Position numbers and translations under genes: made by a program. A DNA stretch of 64,000 nucleotides from VXNE01 sp965208745 (lineage in GTDB: Bacteria; Pseudomonadota; Gammaproteobacteria; Pseudomonadales; Azotimanducaceae). Positions 34,800 through 43,892 of this stretch are shown here, one piece after another (the first letter of the stretch is position 1; each line of letters begins with the position of its first letter). Location of the stretch: contig CBDBPN010000004.1 in NCBI GenBank assembly GCA_965208745.1, forward strand, positions 4,418,909 to 4,482,908, written 5' to 3'. The notes below the pieces were generated by a model. It worked only from the letters and a program-made list of their open reading frames with translations. It had not been told where the DNA came from and made no database searches.

Positions 34800-37709
34800 T
34801 CAGAACCCGTACTGCACCCCGAGCCGCACGGTCCGCGGCTGCTGGAAGCGGATCGGGTAGCCGAACGTCGGCGACGGCCGCGGCCCGAAGAACCCGTCGG
34901 CACGTTCGTCGACCTCGGTTTCGTCATCGAAGTCGAAGACGTTGAAGACGTCGAGGCGGACGGCCACCTCGCCGCCGCCGAACGCCTCGCGCGTGTACTT
35001 GAGGCCGAGGTCCAGCCGATAGATGTCGGACGTCGTGCCCAGGGAGCCGCGTGGCGTCCGCACACCCTGCCGGTAGAACGATGACGGCCCGAACCGGTCC
35101 GCATAGGGGTCGGTCGGGTGGTACCCGAAGGCGTTGCGCGGCCGGCCGCTCGAGAACTGGAACGCGCCGCTGGCCTGCCACCGGTCCGCGAACTGCCACA
35201 CGCCCCAGACCCGCACCATGTGGCGGCGGTCGTTGGGGAGGTCGCCGTTCGCGCCGTCCAGCATGCCGGGGAAGTCGAACTGCGTCGTGTAGCCCGCGGC
35301 GTCCTCGCCGGTGTCGCTGCGCACCGTGCCTTCGTAGTTGCCGTAGCTGCGCGACAGCGTGTAGGCGCTCCGGACGTAGAACACGCCGTCCCACCGACGC
35401 TTGAGGTCCAGTGTCACGGCCTTGTAACGGCGCTTGATCGACGGGAAGCCGAGGTCTTCGGCGGAGAGCGTGACTTCCTCGAGGGCGCCGTCGTGGTCGA
35501 GATCCAGGAACGTGCGGATGTCCCTGCCCGGGTTGGCGAGGACATAGTGGTAGCCATCGGGAACGCCGAGCGCGTGGTCCAGCGATACGTCTTCGATTCC
35601 CTGGACCAGGTTGCGATAGGTGAAGGTGACGCTCGCGACGTAGTCGGAGAAGGGCTGCCACTCGTAACCCAGGATGTACTCGTCCTGCGCCATCGGTTCG
35701 AGATCCCGGTCGGCCACCTGGCGCACGTCCCGGGGCGATCCGTCCGCAAAGACGGTCGGCTCGCCGATGGGCGTGCGCAGCGCGGTACTGCCGTCCTCGG
35801 CGATCGGGGCGTCGAGCACGAACCACTCCTCGCTATCGAACGTCGAACCCGCCATCCGGATGTTCACGACACTGGCGACCGGCAGGTGGTAGCGGCCGTA
35901 GTTTGCGAAGACCCTGGAGCCCCCAACGCCGCCAGGGTCCCAGGCGAAGCCGATGCGCGGTGCGTACTGGTCTGTCATGCGCAGGAAAGTGCGGTCTTCG
36001 GCGTTGCGGTTGTCGAAGCGCTCGTTCCTGAGCCCCAGGCGCACGGTCGCGTTGATGGGCGCGAGTTGCCACTCGTCCTCCACGTAGAACGCCGTCGCGA
36101 TCACGTCGAAACTGCCGCCCCTGGCGAACCGCCGGTAGCGTGTCATCTCCGTGACCCCTTCCGGTACCGTCGCGCCGTTTCTGAGAGCCTCTCCGGGCAT
36201 CACATCCACGTAGCGGTAGTACCCGTCCCCCGAGTAGCCGATGAAATCGAAGGAGGTTCTCACTTCCCGGTCGGCGCCGAAGCTCAGCAGGTGGCGGTCG
36301 CCGACGGCCCACTCGAAGTCGGCCCGGGCAACCTCGCGCTCGTCCGTTGCCGCACTCGAGAGGGAGTTCGTCCAGCAGCCCAGTACGCCCCGACCGCGTG
36401 ACCGGGAATCGAAGGCCAGCGGGCAGCGGGCGTCTTCGGGCGACTCGTTCGTGAGGTCGTACTCGCCCGTACCCCAGAGCACCGACGCCGCGATGCGGGT
36501 GCCGAAGTAACCGCGGTAGGCGAAGATGTGATTGACGCCCCCGCGCTCGAAGTCGGTCTCCCTGAGCTTCCTGCCCACCTCTCCCGTCGCCTCGTCCCAG
36601 GCGAACGACGTCCGCTCCACCGTTCTGTCGTCGGAGAACCCGGTGTACTCGATGCGATGATTGTCCGTGAGGAGCCAGTCCGCCTTGACCCCCCAGAACC
36701 CGTCGTCGTCCACGTCCTTGTAGAACCGGCCCCAAGGGCTGTGGGTGCGTTCCTCGACGGACCTGTAATCGTAGATGCCATAGACCAGCAGGCGGTCGCG
36801 CACGAGAGGCCCGCCGGCCGAGACGAAGAGGTTGCGCTCGTCCAGCTCGTCGAGCCCCCCCACGGTGTCGTATCTGCGCCAATTCGACGGATGCTCGACG
36901 TTCGGCACGCTGCCGCGTAACGAGTGGGGCTGGTAGTAGCCGCCCACCGTGAACCGCCACTCGTTCGTACCCCGTTTCGTGACGGAGTTGATGACGCCGC
37001 CCGTCGCTCTACCGAACTCGGCGCCGAAGCCGCCGGTCTTGAGCTGGAACTGGTCGTAGAACTCGAACGGGACCGTGCTGGCGCCGAGCCCGTTACGGAA
37101 GTTCGTCACGTTCATGCCGTTGATGTAGTAGACGTTCTCCGCGACCGAGGCGCCGCCGAGCGATGCGTAGCCGTAGCTGGTGCCGTACTGCTCGCGCCGC
37201 CGGCCCGTGCCAAAGGCCGTATCGCCGTAGACCGCCCCTGGCGCCATCAGCACCACGGCGTTCGGGTCCCGCGCAATCGGCAGGCGGTCGATGTCGCCGG
37301 CGGTCACTATACGGGTCGTCTCGGAACTGGTGGCGTCCACCGGCGGGAGGGACTCGCGCACGACCACGACTTCCTCCACGGACCTCGGACCCTCTACCCG
37401 CAGGTCCACCACCGTTCCCTCGCCGATGTTGACCTCCGCGATGACGGTACTGGTCTGCCAGTTGCCGACCACGGCCGTGACGGCGTAGCGCCCGACCGCG
37501 AGGCCGGAGAACCGGTAGCGGCCATCCGCGCCGCTCACGGCGGTGCGGGTGCGCGCCGTGTCCACGTGCCAGGCCGTGATCGTGGCCTCCGCCACGGGGC
37601 CGGTGGCCGAGAAGACCTGGCCCTGGACGTAGCCCAGCGTCTTGCCCTGGCCGAGGGCCGGCACCGCGAACGACAGGACGCCCGCGAGCAGCGCGTGCAA
37701 CAGTCGCAT
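34800..37709 (-). CDS. TonB-dependent receptor with N-terminal carboxypeptidase-regulatory-like domain
   Basis: This is an outer-membrane receptor, 969 residues from the ATG at 37707-37709. It has a signal peptide (MRLLHALLAGVLSFAVPALG), a CarboxypepD_reg-like beta domain at about 25-105 (VQGQVFSATGPVAEATITAW), and a plug at about 115-250 (VEEVVVVRE, YYINGMNVTNF). A long beta-barrel ends in the outer-membrane signature RLGVQYGF. An upstream ATG would add 28 residues before the signal peptide. Receptors of this Oar-like layout import or bind large substrates; the ligand is unknown. No TonB, ExbBD or inner-membrane transporter adjoins it. Confidence 0.87.
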   Translation of the reverse strand: MRLLHALLAGVLSFAVPALGQGKTLGYVQGQVFSATGPVAEATITAWHVDTARTRTAVSGADGRYRFSGLAVGRYAVTAVVGNWQTSTVIAEVNIGEGTVVDLRVEGPRSVEEVVVVRESLPPVDATSSETTRIVTAGDIDRLPIARDPNAVVLMAPGAVYGDTAFGTGRRREQYGTSYGYASLGGASVAENVYYINGMNVTNFRNGLGASTVPFEFYDQFQLKTGGFGAEFGRATGGVINSVTKRGTNEWRFTVGGYYQPHSLRGSVPNVEHPSNWRRYDTVGGLDELDERNLFVSAGGPLVRDRLLVYGIYDYRSVEERTHSPWGRFYKDVDDDGFWGVKADWLLTDNHRIEYTGFSDDRTVERTSFAWDEATGEVGRKLRETDFERGGVNHIFAYRGYFGTRIAASVLWGTGEYDLTNESPEDARCPLAFDSRSRGRGVLGCWTNSLSSAATDEREVARADFEWAVGDRHLLSFGADREVRTSFDFIGYSGDGYYRYVDVMPGEALRNGATVPEGVTEMTRYRRFARGGSFDVIATAFYVEDEWQLAPINATVRLGLRNERFDNRNAEDRTFLRMTDQYAPRIGFAWDPGGVGGSRVFANYGRYHLPVASVVNIRMAGSTFDSEEWFVLDAPIAEDGSTALRTPIGEPTVFADGSPRDVRQVADRDLEPMAQDEYILGYEWQPFSDYVASVTFTYRNLVQGIEDVSLDHALGVPDGYHYVLANPGRDIRTFLDLDHDGALEEVTLSAEDLGFPSIKRRYKAVTLDLKRRWDGVFYVRSAYTLSRSYGNYEGTVRSDTGEDAAGYTTQFDFPGMLDGANGDLPNDRRHMVRVWGVWQFADRWQASGAFQFSSGRPRNAFGYHPTDPYADRFGPSSFYRQGVRTPRGSLGTTSDIYRLDLGLKYTREAFGGGEVAVRLDVFNVFDFDDETEVDERADGFFGPRPSPTFGYPIRFQQPRTVRLGVQYGF

Positions 37710-37813
37710 GCGGTGCCGATTCCAAGTCCACACGGTGGAGTTCCCCAGGTTGCGGGGCGCGCGATGATAACCTGCGGGCGTTCCCTCCCCCATAGCACGG
37801 AGACACGCCCGCC

Positions 37814-38905
37814 ATGAGTCTCGTTCGGCGAACCGGTTTCAACCTCGCGACCGTCGCGACCCTGTCGATGGCGGGCGCCCTCGCCGGAGCCGACTCCCTG
37901 ACCGTGGTGTCCTGGGGCGGTTCCTACGCCAGGGCAAGCGTCGAGGGCTACCACAAGGCGTTCACCGCCGAAACCGGAATCGAGATCCGGCTCGAGGACT
38001 ACAACGGGGGCCTCGCACAGGTGCGGGCGCAGGTGGAGTCAGGCAGCGTGCACTGGGATGTCGTGGACGTCGAGCTGGCGGACGGCATACGCGGTTGCGA
38101 CGAGGGGCTGTTCGAACTCCTCGACCCCGCGAGCCTGCCGCCAGGCACCGGCGGCGAGCCGGCGGCGGACGACTACTATCCCGGCATGATCACAGAGTGC
38201 GGCGCCAACCAGCTCTTCTACTCCACCGTGTATGCGTACAACGCCGAACGGATGTCCGGCGAGCGGCCCACGACGATAGAGGATTTCTTCGATCTCGAGC
38301 GTTTCCCGGGGCGGCGGGGAATGCGTCGGTCGCCGGTGGTGAACCTCGAGTTCGCGCTGATGGGCGACGGCGTCCCCATCGACGAGGTCTACGCATTGCT
38401 GGACACCGACGCCGGTATCGCGCGCGCCTTCGGGAAGCTGGACACGATCAAGGACGAAATCGTCTGGTGGGAGGCCGGGGCCCAGCCGCCGCAGATGCTG
38501 GCGGACGGCGAGGTCTCGATGTCTACGGCCTACAACGGGCGGATCTTCAACGCCCAGGCCCTGGAGGAGCAGCCTTTCGTCATCGTCTGGGACGGTCAGG
38601 TCCTCGACACTGGCTACCTGGCAATCCTCTCGGGCGCGCCGAACCTGGAGGCGGCGCGCCGGTTCGTCGCCTTCGCCTCGCGCCCGTCGTCCATGGCCGG
38701 CGTGGCGCGGTACATCTCCTACGGTCCCACGCGGCTGTCCGCACAGCCGCTGGTGACCACCCATGCCGAAACCGGGGTCGACATGCGCCCGCACCTGCCG
38801 AGCAACCCCGAGAACATGCGCCGCGCCCTGCCCAACGACTGGCAGTGGTGGAGCGACAACCGCGACGAAATGAACGTCCGCTTCGCGGTGTGGCTGGCGC
38901 GCTGA
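37814..38905 (+). CDS. ABC transporter substrate-binding protein, spermidine/putrescine type
   Basis: This is a periplasmic binding protein of the PotD-like class, with 363 residues. A signal peptide covers about 1-26, then LTVVSWGGSYARASVEGYHKAF opens lobe 1. DVVDVELADGIRGCDEGLF, GANQLFYSTVYAYN and PQMLADGEVSMSTAYNGR follow. No permease or ATPase gene is adjacent, so it is an orphan whose partners lie elsewhere. It is divergent from the TonB receptor, and a short intergenic region holds both starts. Confidence 0.85.
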   Translation: MSLVRRTGFNLATVATLSMAGALAGADSLTVVSWGGSYARASVEGYHKAFTAETGIEIRLEDYNGGLAQVRAQVESGSVHWDVVDVELADGIRGCDEGLFELLDPASLPPGTGGEPAADDYYPGMITECGANQLFYSTVYAYNAERMSGERPTTIEDFFDLERFPGRRGMRRSPVVNLEFALMGDGVPIDEVYALLDTDAGIARAFGKLDTIKDEIVWWEAGAQPPQMLADGEVSMSTAYNGRIFNAQALEEQPFVIVWDGQVLDTGYLAILSGAPNLEAARRFVAFASRPSSMAGVARYISYGPTRLSAQPLVTTHAETGVDMRPHLPSNPENMRRALPNDWQWWSDNRDEMNVRFAVWLAR

Positions 38906-38943
38906 TACCGGCCTGGCCGACGACCACGGCCCCCACTGTTCGT

Positions 38944-38975
38944 GAATTGGACACGGGACGGGCCAAGCCCGTCCC
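38944..38975. repeat. short dispersed repeat with hairpin
   Basis: A 19-mer at 38944-38962 (GAATTGGACACGGGACGGG) recurs with one mismatch at 57329-57347. The copy here runs into a perfect 9-bp stem, GGGACGGGC / GCCCGTCCC, with a CAA loop (38955-38975), placed between two convergent genes. It may be a REP-like element that also acts as a bidirectional terminator. Confidence 0.5.
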
Positions 38976-39848
38976 CTACCGCCGCTCGGTGGTGCGGTCC
39001 TCCAGATCGTAGAACTCACCGAGCCCGGCCAGGTCCGAGAACTCGCGATAGACGGCGAAGCGTTTCGCAAGCGGTACGCCGGTGTCCCCGTCGCGCTGGT
39101 AGGCGGCGTAGGCGCTTCGCATCGCCTCCACGGCCACGGTATGCGCCGTGAACGGGTCGATCACCAGCTTCCAACCCAGGCTCCGCCACGCGTCCGTTGA
39201 ACGCGCGTCCATGGCGGCGATGGTGGCGAGCGGCACCGGAATGCGTTGGGCGGCCCCCGCCCACTCCTCCTCGTTCGAGGGCATGAGCATGGCCAGGTCC
39301 GCCCCGGCCTCACCGTAAGCCACGCATCGCTCGACGGCCGCCTCGAAGTTCTCGTTGCGGACGGCCCCCGTCCGGGCGACGACGACGAAGTCCGGATGGC
39401 GCCGGGCGTCGACGGCGGCGCGGATCCGGTCCCCCATGGCGCCGGTGGACACCAGGTGCTCGATGCCCCGGTGGTGGCTGACGCGTTTCGGCGCCACCTG
39501 GTCCTCGATCTCGATGCCGGCGGCACCCGTCGCCTCGATCTCGCGGATCGTGCGCACCATGTGGACCGGGTCACCGAAGCCGACGCCGCCGTCGACGATG
39601 AGCGGCAGCCCGGAACGCGCGGTGATGCGGCGGGTTGCCTCGGCGAGTTCGGAGAGCGTCAGGAGTGCTTCGGACACCGCGAGTTCGTAGCCGAGCGCGC
39701 CGCCGGAGAGGTAGCCGGCCCCGAAGCCGAGCGACTCGGTGAGGCGGGCTTGCAGGGGAGTCAGGCACAGAGGTGCGATCACCGTGTCGGCCCCGGCAAG
39801 GGCGGTCCGCAGCCGCGATGCCGCGGGCGTGTCCTGATGGTCGTCCAT
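38976..39848 (-). CDS. isocitrate lyase/PEP mutase superfamily protein
   Basis: This is a TIM-barrel lyase of 290 residues from the ATG at 39846-39848. The N-terminal half has VIAPLCLTPLQARLTESLGF and GAGYLSGGALGYEL. The Mg-binding region includes LIVDGGVGFGDPVHMVRTI and AAGIEIEDQVAPKRVSHH. It lacks the KKCGH motif of isocitrate lyase, so it belongs with methylisocitrate lyase-like, oxaloacetate decarboxylase or dimethylmalate lyase relatives. The exact substrate is not decided. It is divergent from the iorAB pair. Confidence 0.83.
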   Translation of the reverse strand: MDDHQDTPAASRLRTALAGADTVIAPLCLTPLQARLTESLGFGAGYLSGGALGYELAVSEALLTLSELAEATRRITARSGLPLIVDGGVGFGDPVHMVRTIREIEATGAAGIEIEDQVAPKRVSHHRGIEHLVSTGAMGDRIRAAVDARRHPDFVVVARTGAVRNENFEAAVERCVAYGEAGADLAMLMPSNEEEWAGAAQRIPVPLATIAAMDARSTDAWRSLGWKLVIDPFTAHTVAVEAMRSAYAAYQRDGDTGVPLAKRFAVYREFSDLAGLGEFYDLEDRTTERR

Positions 39849-39945
39849 GTGACGCTCCTCCGTTTCCGCCGTTCCGATCGCCCGTCGAGTGCGTATCATG
39901 GGCGTTGCGACGGGAAGGCCGCAATCGGCGGCGTCGGAGGACTCC

Positions 39946-40473
39946 ATGACGGAACTGACGGTCAACGGCCAGGCACACGCCCTGGACGCCGACCCCGCAA
40001 CGCCGCTTCTCTGGGTGTTGCGCGACCACCTGAATCTCACCGGCACGAAGTACGGCTGCGGCATCTCGCAGTGCGGCGCGTGCACGGTACACCTCGACGG
40101 CGCGCCGGTGCGTTCCTGCGTGACACCGCTCGCCGCGGCGGCGGGGAAGCAGGTCACCACGATCGAAGGCCTGTCCGACGACGCGAGCCACCCGGTCCAG
40201 CGGGCCTGGATCGAGCACGACGTGCCGCAGTGCGGCTACTGCCAGTCGGGCCAGATCATGGCTGCGGCGGCGCTGCTCGCGACCAACGCGGCGCCGACGG
40301 ACGACGATATCGACGCCGCGATGACCAACGTGTGCCGCTGCGGGACCTACCAGCGCGTACGGCGGGGCGTGCACCGGGCCGCGGAGCTGGCGCGAGCGTC
40401 CGCTCGCGTTGGGAGTTCCGCTGGCGCGGAACTCGTACGGCGCAAGCGCCTGGCGCGGACACAGGAGGCCTGA
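39946..40473 (+). CDS. isoquinoline 1-oxidoreductase-type small subunit, two [2Fe-2S] clusters
   Basis: This is the electron-transfer subunit of a xanthine-oxidase-family molybdenum hydroxylase. It has 175 residues from the ATG at 39946. The plant-type cluster ligands are Cys38, Cys43, Cys46 and Cys58, and the second cluster uses Cys96, Cys99, Cys130 and Cys132. The C-terminal tail from about residue 148 is poorly conserved and is encoded by two strong palindromes. The large subunit begins 1 nt after the stop. Confidence 0.9.
   Translation: MTELTVNGQAHALDADPATPLLWVLRDHLNLTGTKYGCGISQCGACTVHLDGAPVRSCVTPLAAAAGKQVTTIEGLSDDASHPVQRAWIEHDVPQCGYCQSGQIMAAAALLATNAAPTDDDIDAAMTNVCRCGTYQRVRRGVHRAAELARASARVGSSAGAELVRRKRLARTQEA
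40391..40434. repeat. two tandem palindromes inside the small-subunit C-terminal tail
   Basis: CGCGAGCG/CGCTCGCG (8 bp, loop TC, 40391-40408) is followed by GAGTTCCGC/GCGGAACTC (9 bp, loop TGGC, 40413-40434). Both are perfect and lie within coding sequence just before the large subunit. They may be an inserted palindromic repeat that was translated in frame, or an intra-operonic processing or stability element. Confidence 0.55.
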
Positions 40474-40474
40474 C

Positions 40475-42610
40475 ATGAACCGACGACGTTTCCTGAAGGC
40501 CACGGCGAGCTCGACCGGCGGGCTCGTGCTCGCGTTCCACCTGCCGGCCCTCGGCAATGCCCGACCGTTCGACGGTACGGATCTGGTAGGCGAGATCAAC
40601 GCCTGGCTGGTCATCGACCCGGACGACACGGTGACCATCCGCGTCGCGCAGTCCGAGATGGGCGAGGGCGTGTTCACGAGCCTGCCCATGATCGTGGCCG
40701 ACGAACTCGGGGCGGACTGGAGCAAGGTGCGCGCCGAGTACGCGGACGCCAACCGCAGCCTGCGGGAGGACCGTGTCTACGATCGCATGGGCACCGGCGG
40801 TAGCCGGGCCATCGTGCACAGCAGGCCGTACCTGCAGGCTGCCGGCGCGAACGCGCGGGAGCGCCTGGTGCGCGCCGCCGCGAATCGTTGGGGCGTGGAC
40901 CCGCAGGAATGCACGGCTGCTGACTCGCGAGTGACACACGCAGACAAGGAGCTGCGCTACGGTGAGCTTGCCGCGGAGGCCGCTGCCATCGAGGTGGGAG
41001 AGGTCCCGATCAAGACTCCGGACCAGTTCACGCTGATCGGTACGCCGCAGCGACGGCTCGACGCGCCGGCGAAGGTGGACGGTTCGGCGGTGTTCGGTAT
41101 CGACGTGCGCGTGCCGGACATGGTCTATGCGGCGGTCGCGCACTGTCCCGTGATGAAAGGCAAGGTACGTTCGTTCGATTTCTCGCAGATCGCCGACCGC
41201 CCGGGCGTGCTGCAGGCGGTGGAGCTGGACGGCGCCGTCGCGGTCGTCGCTGAACACTACTGGCAGGCCCGCACGGCGCTCGATGGCCTGTCCATCGAAT
41301 GGGACCGGGGCGTTGGCGCCGGCACGTCTTCCGCGGATTGGGAACGTGAGTTCGTGGCCGCACTGGATGGCGACGGAGTCGTCGCGCACGAGCAGGGAGA
41401 CACCGGCGCCGCATTCGCCGCTGCCGCATCGACGATCGAGGCGGACTACGCGGCGCCGTACCTGGCCCATGCGTGCATGGAGCCGGTGAACTGCACGGCC
41501 CACGTGCAGGAAAACCGGGTGGACATATGGGTCGGGGCGCAGAACCCGGAGTCCGTGCTCGCCGTCGGAGCCGAGGCGTCCGGTGTCGAACCGCAGAACG
41601 TCTATCCGCACACGTGCTTCCTGGGCGGGGGATTCGGCAGGCGCTCGAACCCCGATTTCGTTCGCGAAGCCGTGCTGGTCTCGAAGGCGGTGGGGCGTCC
41701 CGTGCAGTTGATCTGGTCGCGTGAAGAGGACACGCGCGGCGGCTGGTACCGGCCCATGGCCGCGTTGCGGTTCAGCGCCGCATTCGACGCCGACGGAAAC
41801 CCGGTGGGCTGGTCGAACCACTCCGTCACCCATTCGATCCTGGCGGGACTCCGCCCGGAAACCGTCGCATCCGGCGTGGACCGGACTTCCGTGGAGGGAC
41901 TCTCGGAGATCCCCTACGCGATCCCCAACCAGCGCGTCACCCACACCATCCGCAACACGCACCTCTCCACGTGGTTCTGGCGTTCCGTCGGGAACTCCCA
42001 GAACCCCTTCGCCCGGGAGTGCTTCGTCGACGAGATGGCGCTGCACGCGGGCATGGACCCCCTCGCGTTCCGGCGCTCGCTGCTCGGCCCCGAACATGCG
42101 GACATGCTGCACGTACTCGAGGTTCTCGAGGACGGGTCGGGCTGGGGCAGCGCGCTTCCGGCGGGCACGGGCCGCGGCATGGCGATACACGAGTCCTTCG
42201 GCAGCATCGTGGGACAGGTCGCCGAGGTTTCGGTGAGCAAGGACGGTGCCGTCAAGGTCGACCGCGTGGTGTCCGCCGTGGATTGCGGGCACCTGGTCAA
42301 CCCCCTGTCCGCCGAGGCGCAGGTGGAGAGTTCGATCGTGTACGGCCTGACGGCAGCACTCTACGGCAAGATGACGGTCGAGGATGGCGCGGTGGTCGAG
42401 AGCAACTTCCACGACTACCCGATGCTGCACATGGCGGACACGCCGAAGATGGAGACGCACTTCGCCCTCTCGGGGGGCGACAATTGGGGCGGACTCGGCG
42501 AGCCGGGACTGCCGCCACTCGCGCCGGCCGTCTGCAACGCGATCTTCGCCGCTACCGGGAAGCGCGTGCGGTCGCTGCCCCTCTCGGAACACGACCTGTC
42601 ATGGATCTGA
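40475..42610 (+). CDS. isoquinoline 1-oxidoreductase-type large subunit, molybdenum hydroxylase, Tat-exported
   Basis: This is the molybdopterin-binding catalytic subunit, 711 residues. It starts with a twin-arginine signal (RRRFLKATASSTGGLVLAF), so the enzyme is probably periplasmic. A strong Shine-Dalgarno (AGGAGG at 40463-40468) supports the ATG at 40475. Landmarks are VAQSEMGEGVFTSLPMIVADE, MGTGGSRAI, FLGGGFGRRSNPDF, and the C-terminal GGDNWGGLGEPGLPPLAPAVCNA region with the likely catalytic Glu in GLGEPGLPPLAP. The electron acceptor (often a cytochrome) and the maturation factor XdhC are not adjacent. The aldehyde or N-heterocycle substrate is unknown. Confidence 0.88.
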   Translation: MNRRRFLKATASSTGGLVLAFHLPALGNARPFDGTDLVGEINAWLVIDPDDTVTIRVAQSEMGEGVFTSLPMIVADELGADWSKVRAEYADANRSLREDRVYDRMGTGGSRAIVHSRPYLQAAGANARERLVRAAANRWGVDPQECTAADSRVTHADKELRYGELAAEAAAIEVGEVPIKTPDQFTLIGTPQRRLDAPAKVDGSAVFGIDVRVPDMVYAAVAHCPVMKGKVRSFDFSQIADRPGVLQAVELDGAVAVVAEHYWQARTALDGLSIEWDRGVGAGTSSADWEREFVAALDGDGVVAHEQGDTGAAFAAAASTIEADYAAPYLAHACMEPVNCTAHVQENRVDIWVGAQNPESVLAVGAEASGVEPQNVYPHTCFLGGGFGRRSNPDFVREAVLVSKAVGRPVQLIWSREEDTRGGWYRPMAALRFSAAFDADGNPVGWSNHSVTHSILAGLRPETVASGVDRTSVEGLSEIPYAIPNQRVTHTIRNTHLSTWFWRSVGNSQNPFARECFVDEMALHAGMDPLAFRRSLLGPEHADMLHVLEVLEDGSGWGSALPAGTGRGMAIHESFGSIVGQVAEVSVSKDGAVKVDRVVSAVDCGHLVNPLSAEAQVESSIVYGLTAALYGKMTVEDGAVVESNFHDYPMLHMADTPKMETHFALSGGDNWGGLGEPGLPPLAPAVCNAIFAATGKRVRSLPLSEHDLSWI

Positions 42611-42624
42611 ACTGACGGCCGACC

Positions 42625-43671
42625 TCAGGCCCCGGCGGGCTCCGCCGCAAGCACCTCCGCGGCCGGGCGCCAGCGGACGGCACGGACCTCGTCTAGGTCG
42701 AACATGAACGGCGCGCACCCGGAAGGGCGCACGCCGAGCGGATCGAGTTGCCGCAGATAGCTGGCCGCCGTAAGTGCGTCGTCCTCACGCCCGGCCGCCT
42801 CGTAGAGGCATGCAAGCTGGCGCAGCGCCGTGGCGTCCCGATGTCCGGCCACCAGATCCACCAGGCTCCGGTGATACGCGGCCAGGTTCCCGTCCGCGAG
42901 GAAACCCAGGTGGGCCCCTAGAGCCTGCGCCGGAGCGGACCCGGGGTCGATGGCGAGTGCCCGCGCGACGTGCACGCCGGCTTCCGGACGCGCGTCCCGG
43001 GAGTAGAGTTCCCCGAGCAGGAGGTGCGCGTAGGAGTTGTTCTCATCCAACGCCAGCGACCGCTCCGCCAGCGCCAAGGCACGGGCGGTGTCCCCGGCGT
43101 CCGCCACCGCCCGGGCCTCGAGAAACGCCTCGTAGGCATCCAGTCGGGTCGGCGGGCCGGCAGAAACGTCGACATCCCCGAGCAACACGAGTTTCTCCGC
43201 AATCGCCCTCGCGACGGCGTCCCGCATGGCGAAGAGGTCTGCGTCGGCACCGCTCAGGTCCTCTTCCCAGAGCACCTGGAAATCCCCGAGGTTCGTGAGG
43301 CGCGCGGACAGGTCGGTGCGTCCGTCCGCGCGGCGGACGCGGCCCTCCACGACGTGGGTGGCGCCGAGTTCCCCGGCCAGGCGGTTCGCCACGTCGCGCT
43401 CCGCCCGGAAGGCGAAGGACGCCGCCCGGTCGAGCACCACGAAATCGGGCACTTCGGTGAGGGCGACGGCGATGTCCGCGGCGATCCCCTCGCCGAGATG
43501 GGAGGGCGTCCCCGGCGTCGTGACGGGCTGCTCGAAGGGCAGCACCGCGATGGTGATGCGCTTCGGCGCGATCTCGGGCAGCAGCACCCACCAACCCACG
43601 ACCGTCGCCACCATGATGACCAGCATCGCCAGGGTGGCGACTGCGACGCCGTAGGACCTACGTTGCTGCAT
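42625..43671 (-). CDS. membrane-anchored TolB-like/TPR protein
   Basis: This 348-residue protein has one N-terminal TM helix (VAVATLAMLVIMVATVVGWWVLL, about 8-30). Then comes a TolB-like beta domain (ITIAVLPFEQPVTTPGTPSHLGEGIAADIAVAL, cited here by its start ITIAVLPFEQ), FVVLDRAASFAF and a GATHVVEGRVRRADG segment. C-terminal tetratricopeptide-like repeats follow (LALAERSLALDENNSYAHLLLGELY, ARALAIDPGSAPAQA). This layout is common in proteins that accompany adenylate-cyclase or FlgO-like modules; no catalytic domain is present. It is the last gene on the strand that carries the damaged TA operon. Confidence 0.75.
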   Translation of the reverse strand: MQQRRSYGVAVATLAMLVIMVATVVGWWVLLPEIAPKRITIAVLPFEQPVTTPGTPSHLGEGIAADIAVALTEVPDFVVLDRAASFAFRAERDVANRLAGELGATHVVEGRVRRADGRTDLSARLTNLGDFQVLWEEDLSGADADLFAMRDAVARAIAEKLVLLGDVDVSAGPPTRLDAYEAFLEARAVADAGDTARALALAERSLALDENNSYAHLLLGELYSRDARPEAGVHVARALAIDPGSAPAQALGAHLGFLADGNLAAYHRSLVDLVAGHRDATALRQLACLYEAAGREDDALTAASYLRQLDPLGVRPSGCAPFMFDLDEVRAVRWRPAAEVLAAEPAGA

Positions 43672-43888
43672 GAGCGGATCGTCCGAACACTACCCCTGAC
43701 GGATTCGCGATTATGGCGTCGCGGATTGACGAGAGGTTGGGGCGGTCAGGGAGGCTGTACACGGTTCTCCCGTCGCTGCATGTTCTGAACTCTGCCCCAT
43801 GAACGTGGGCGACAGCCTCGCGGTCAGCGGTCTGTCGGGCGCTGAGCGGGTTGCCCTGAAACCCAAAGCGCGTTTCACTGTGGGGCAT
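43658..43888 (-). CDS. small hypothetical protein
   Basis: This is a 76-residue reading frame starting MPHSETRFGFQG, placed 4 nt after the stop of the UGA-containing gene and overlapping the start of the TolB/TPR gene by 14 nt. The segment TCSDGRTVYSLPDRPNLSS looks protein-like. No family is recognised, and a Shine-Dalgarno is weak. It may be a real operon member or chance. Confidence 0.35.
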   Translation of the reverse strand: MPHSETRFGFQGNPLSARQTADREAVAHVHGAEFRTCSDGRTVYSLPDRPNLSSIRDAIIANPSGVVFGRSAHAAT

Positions 43889-43892
43889 CGCT

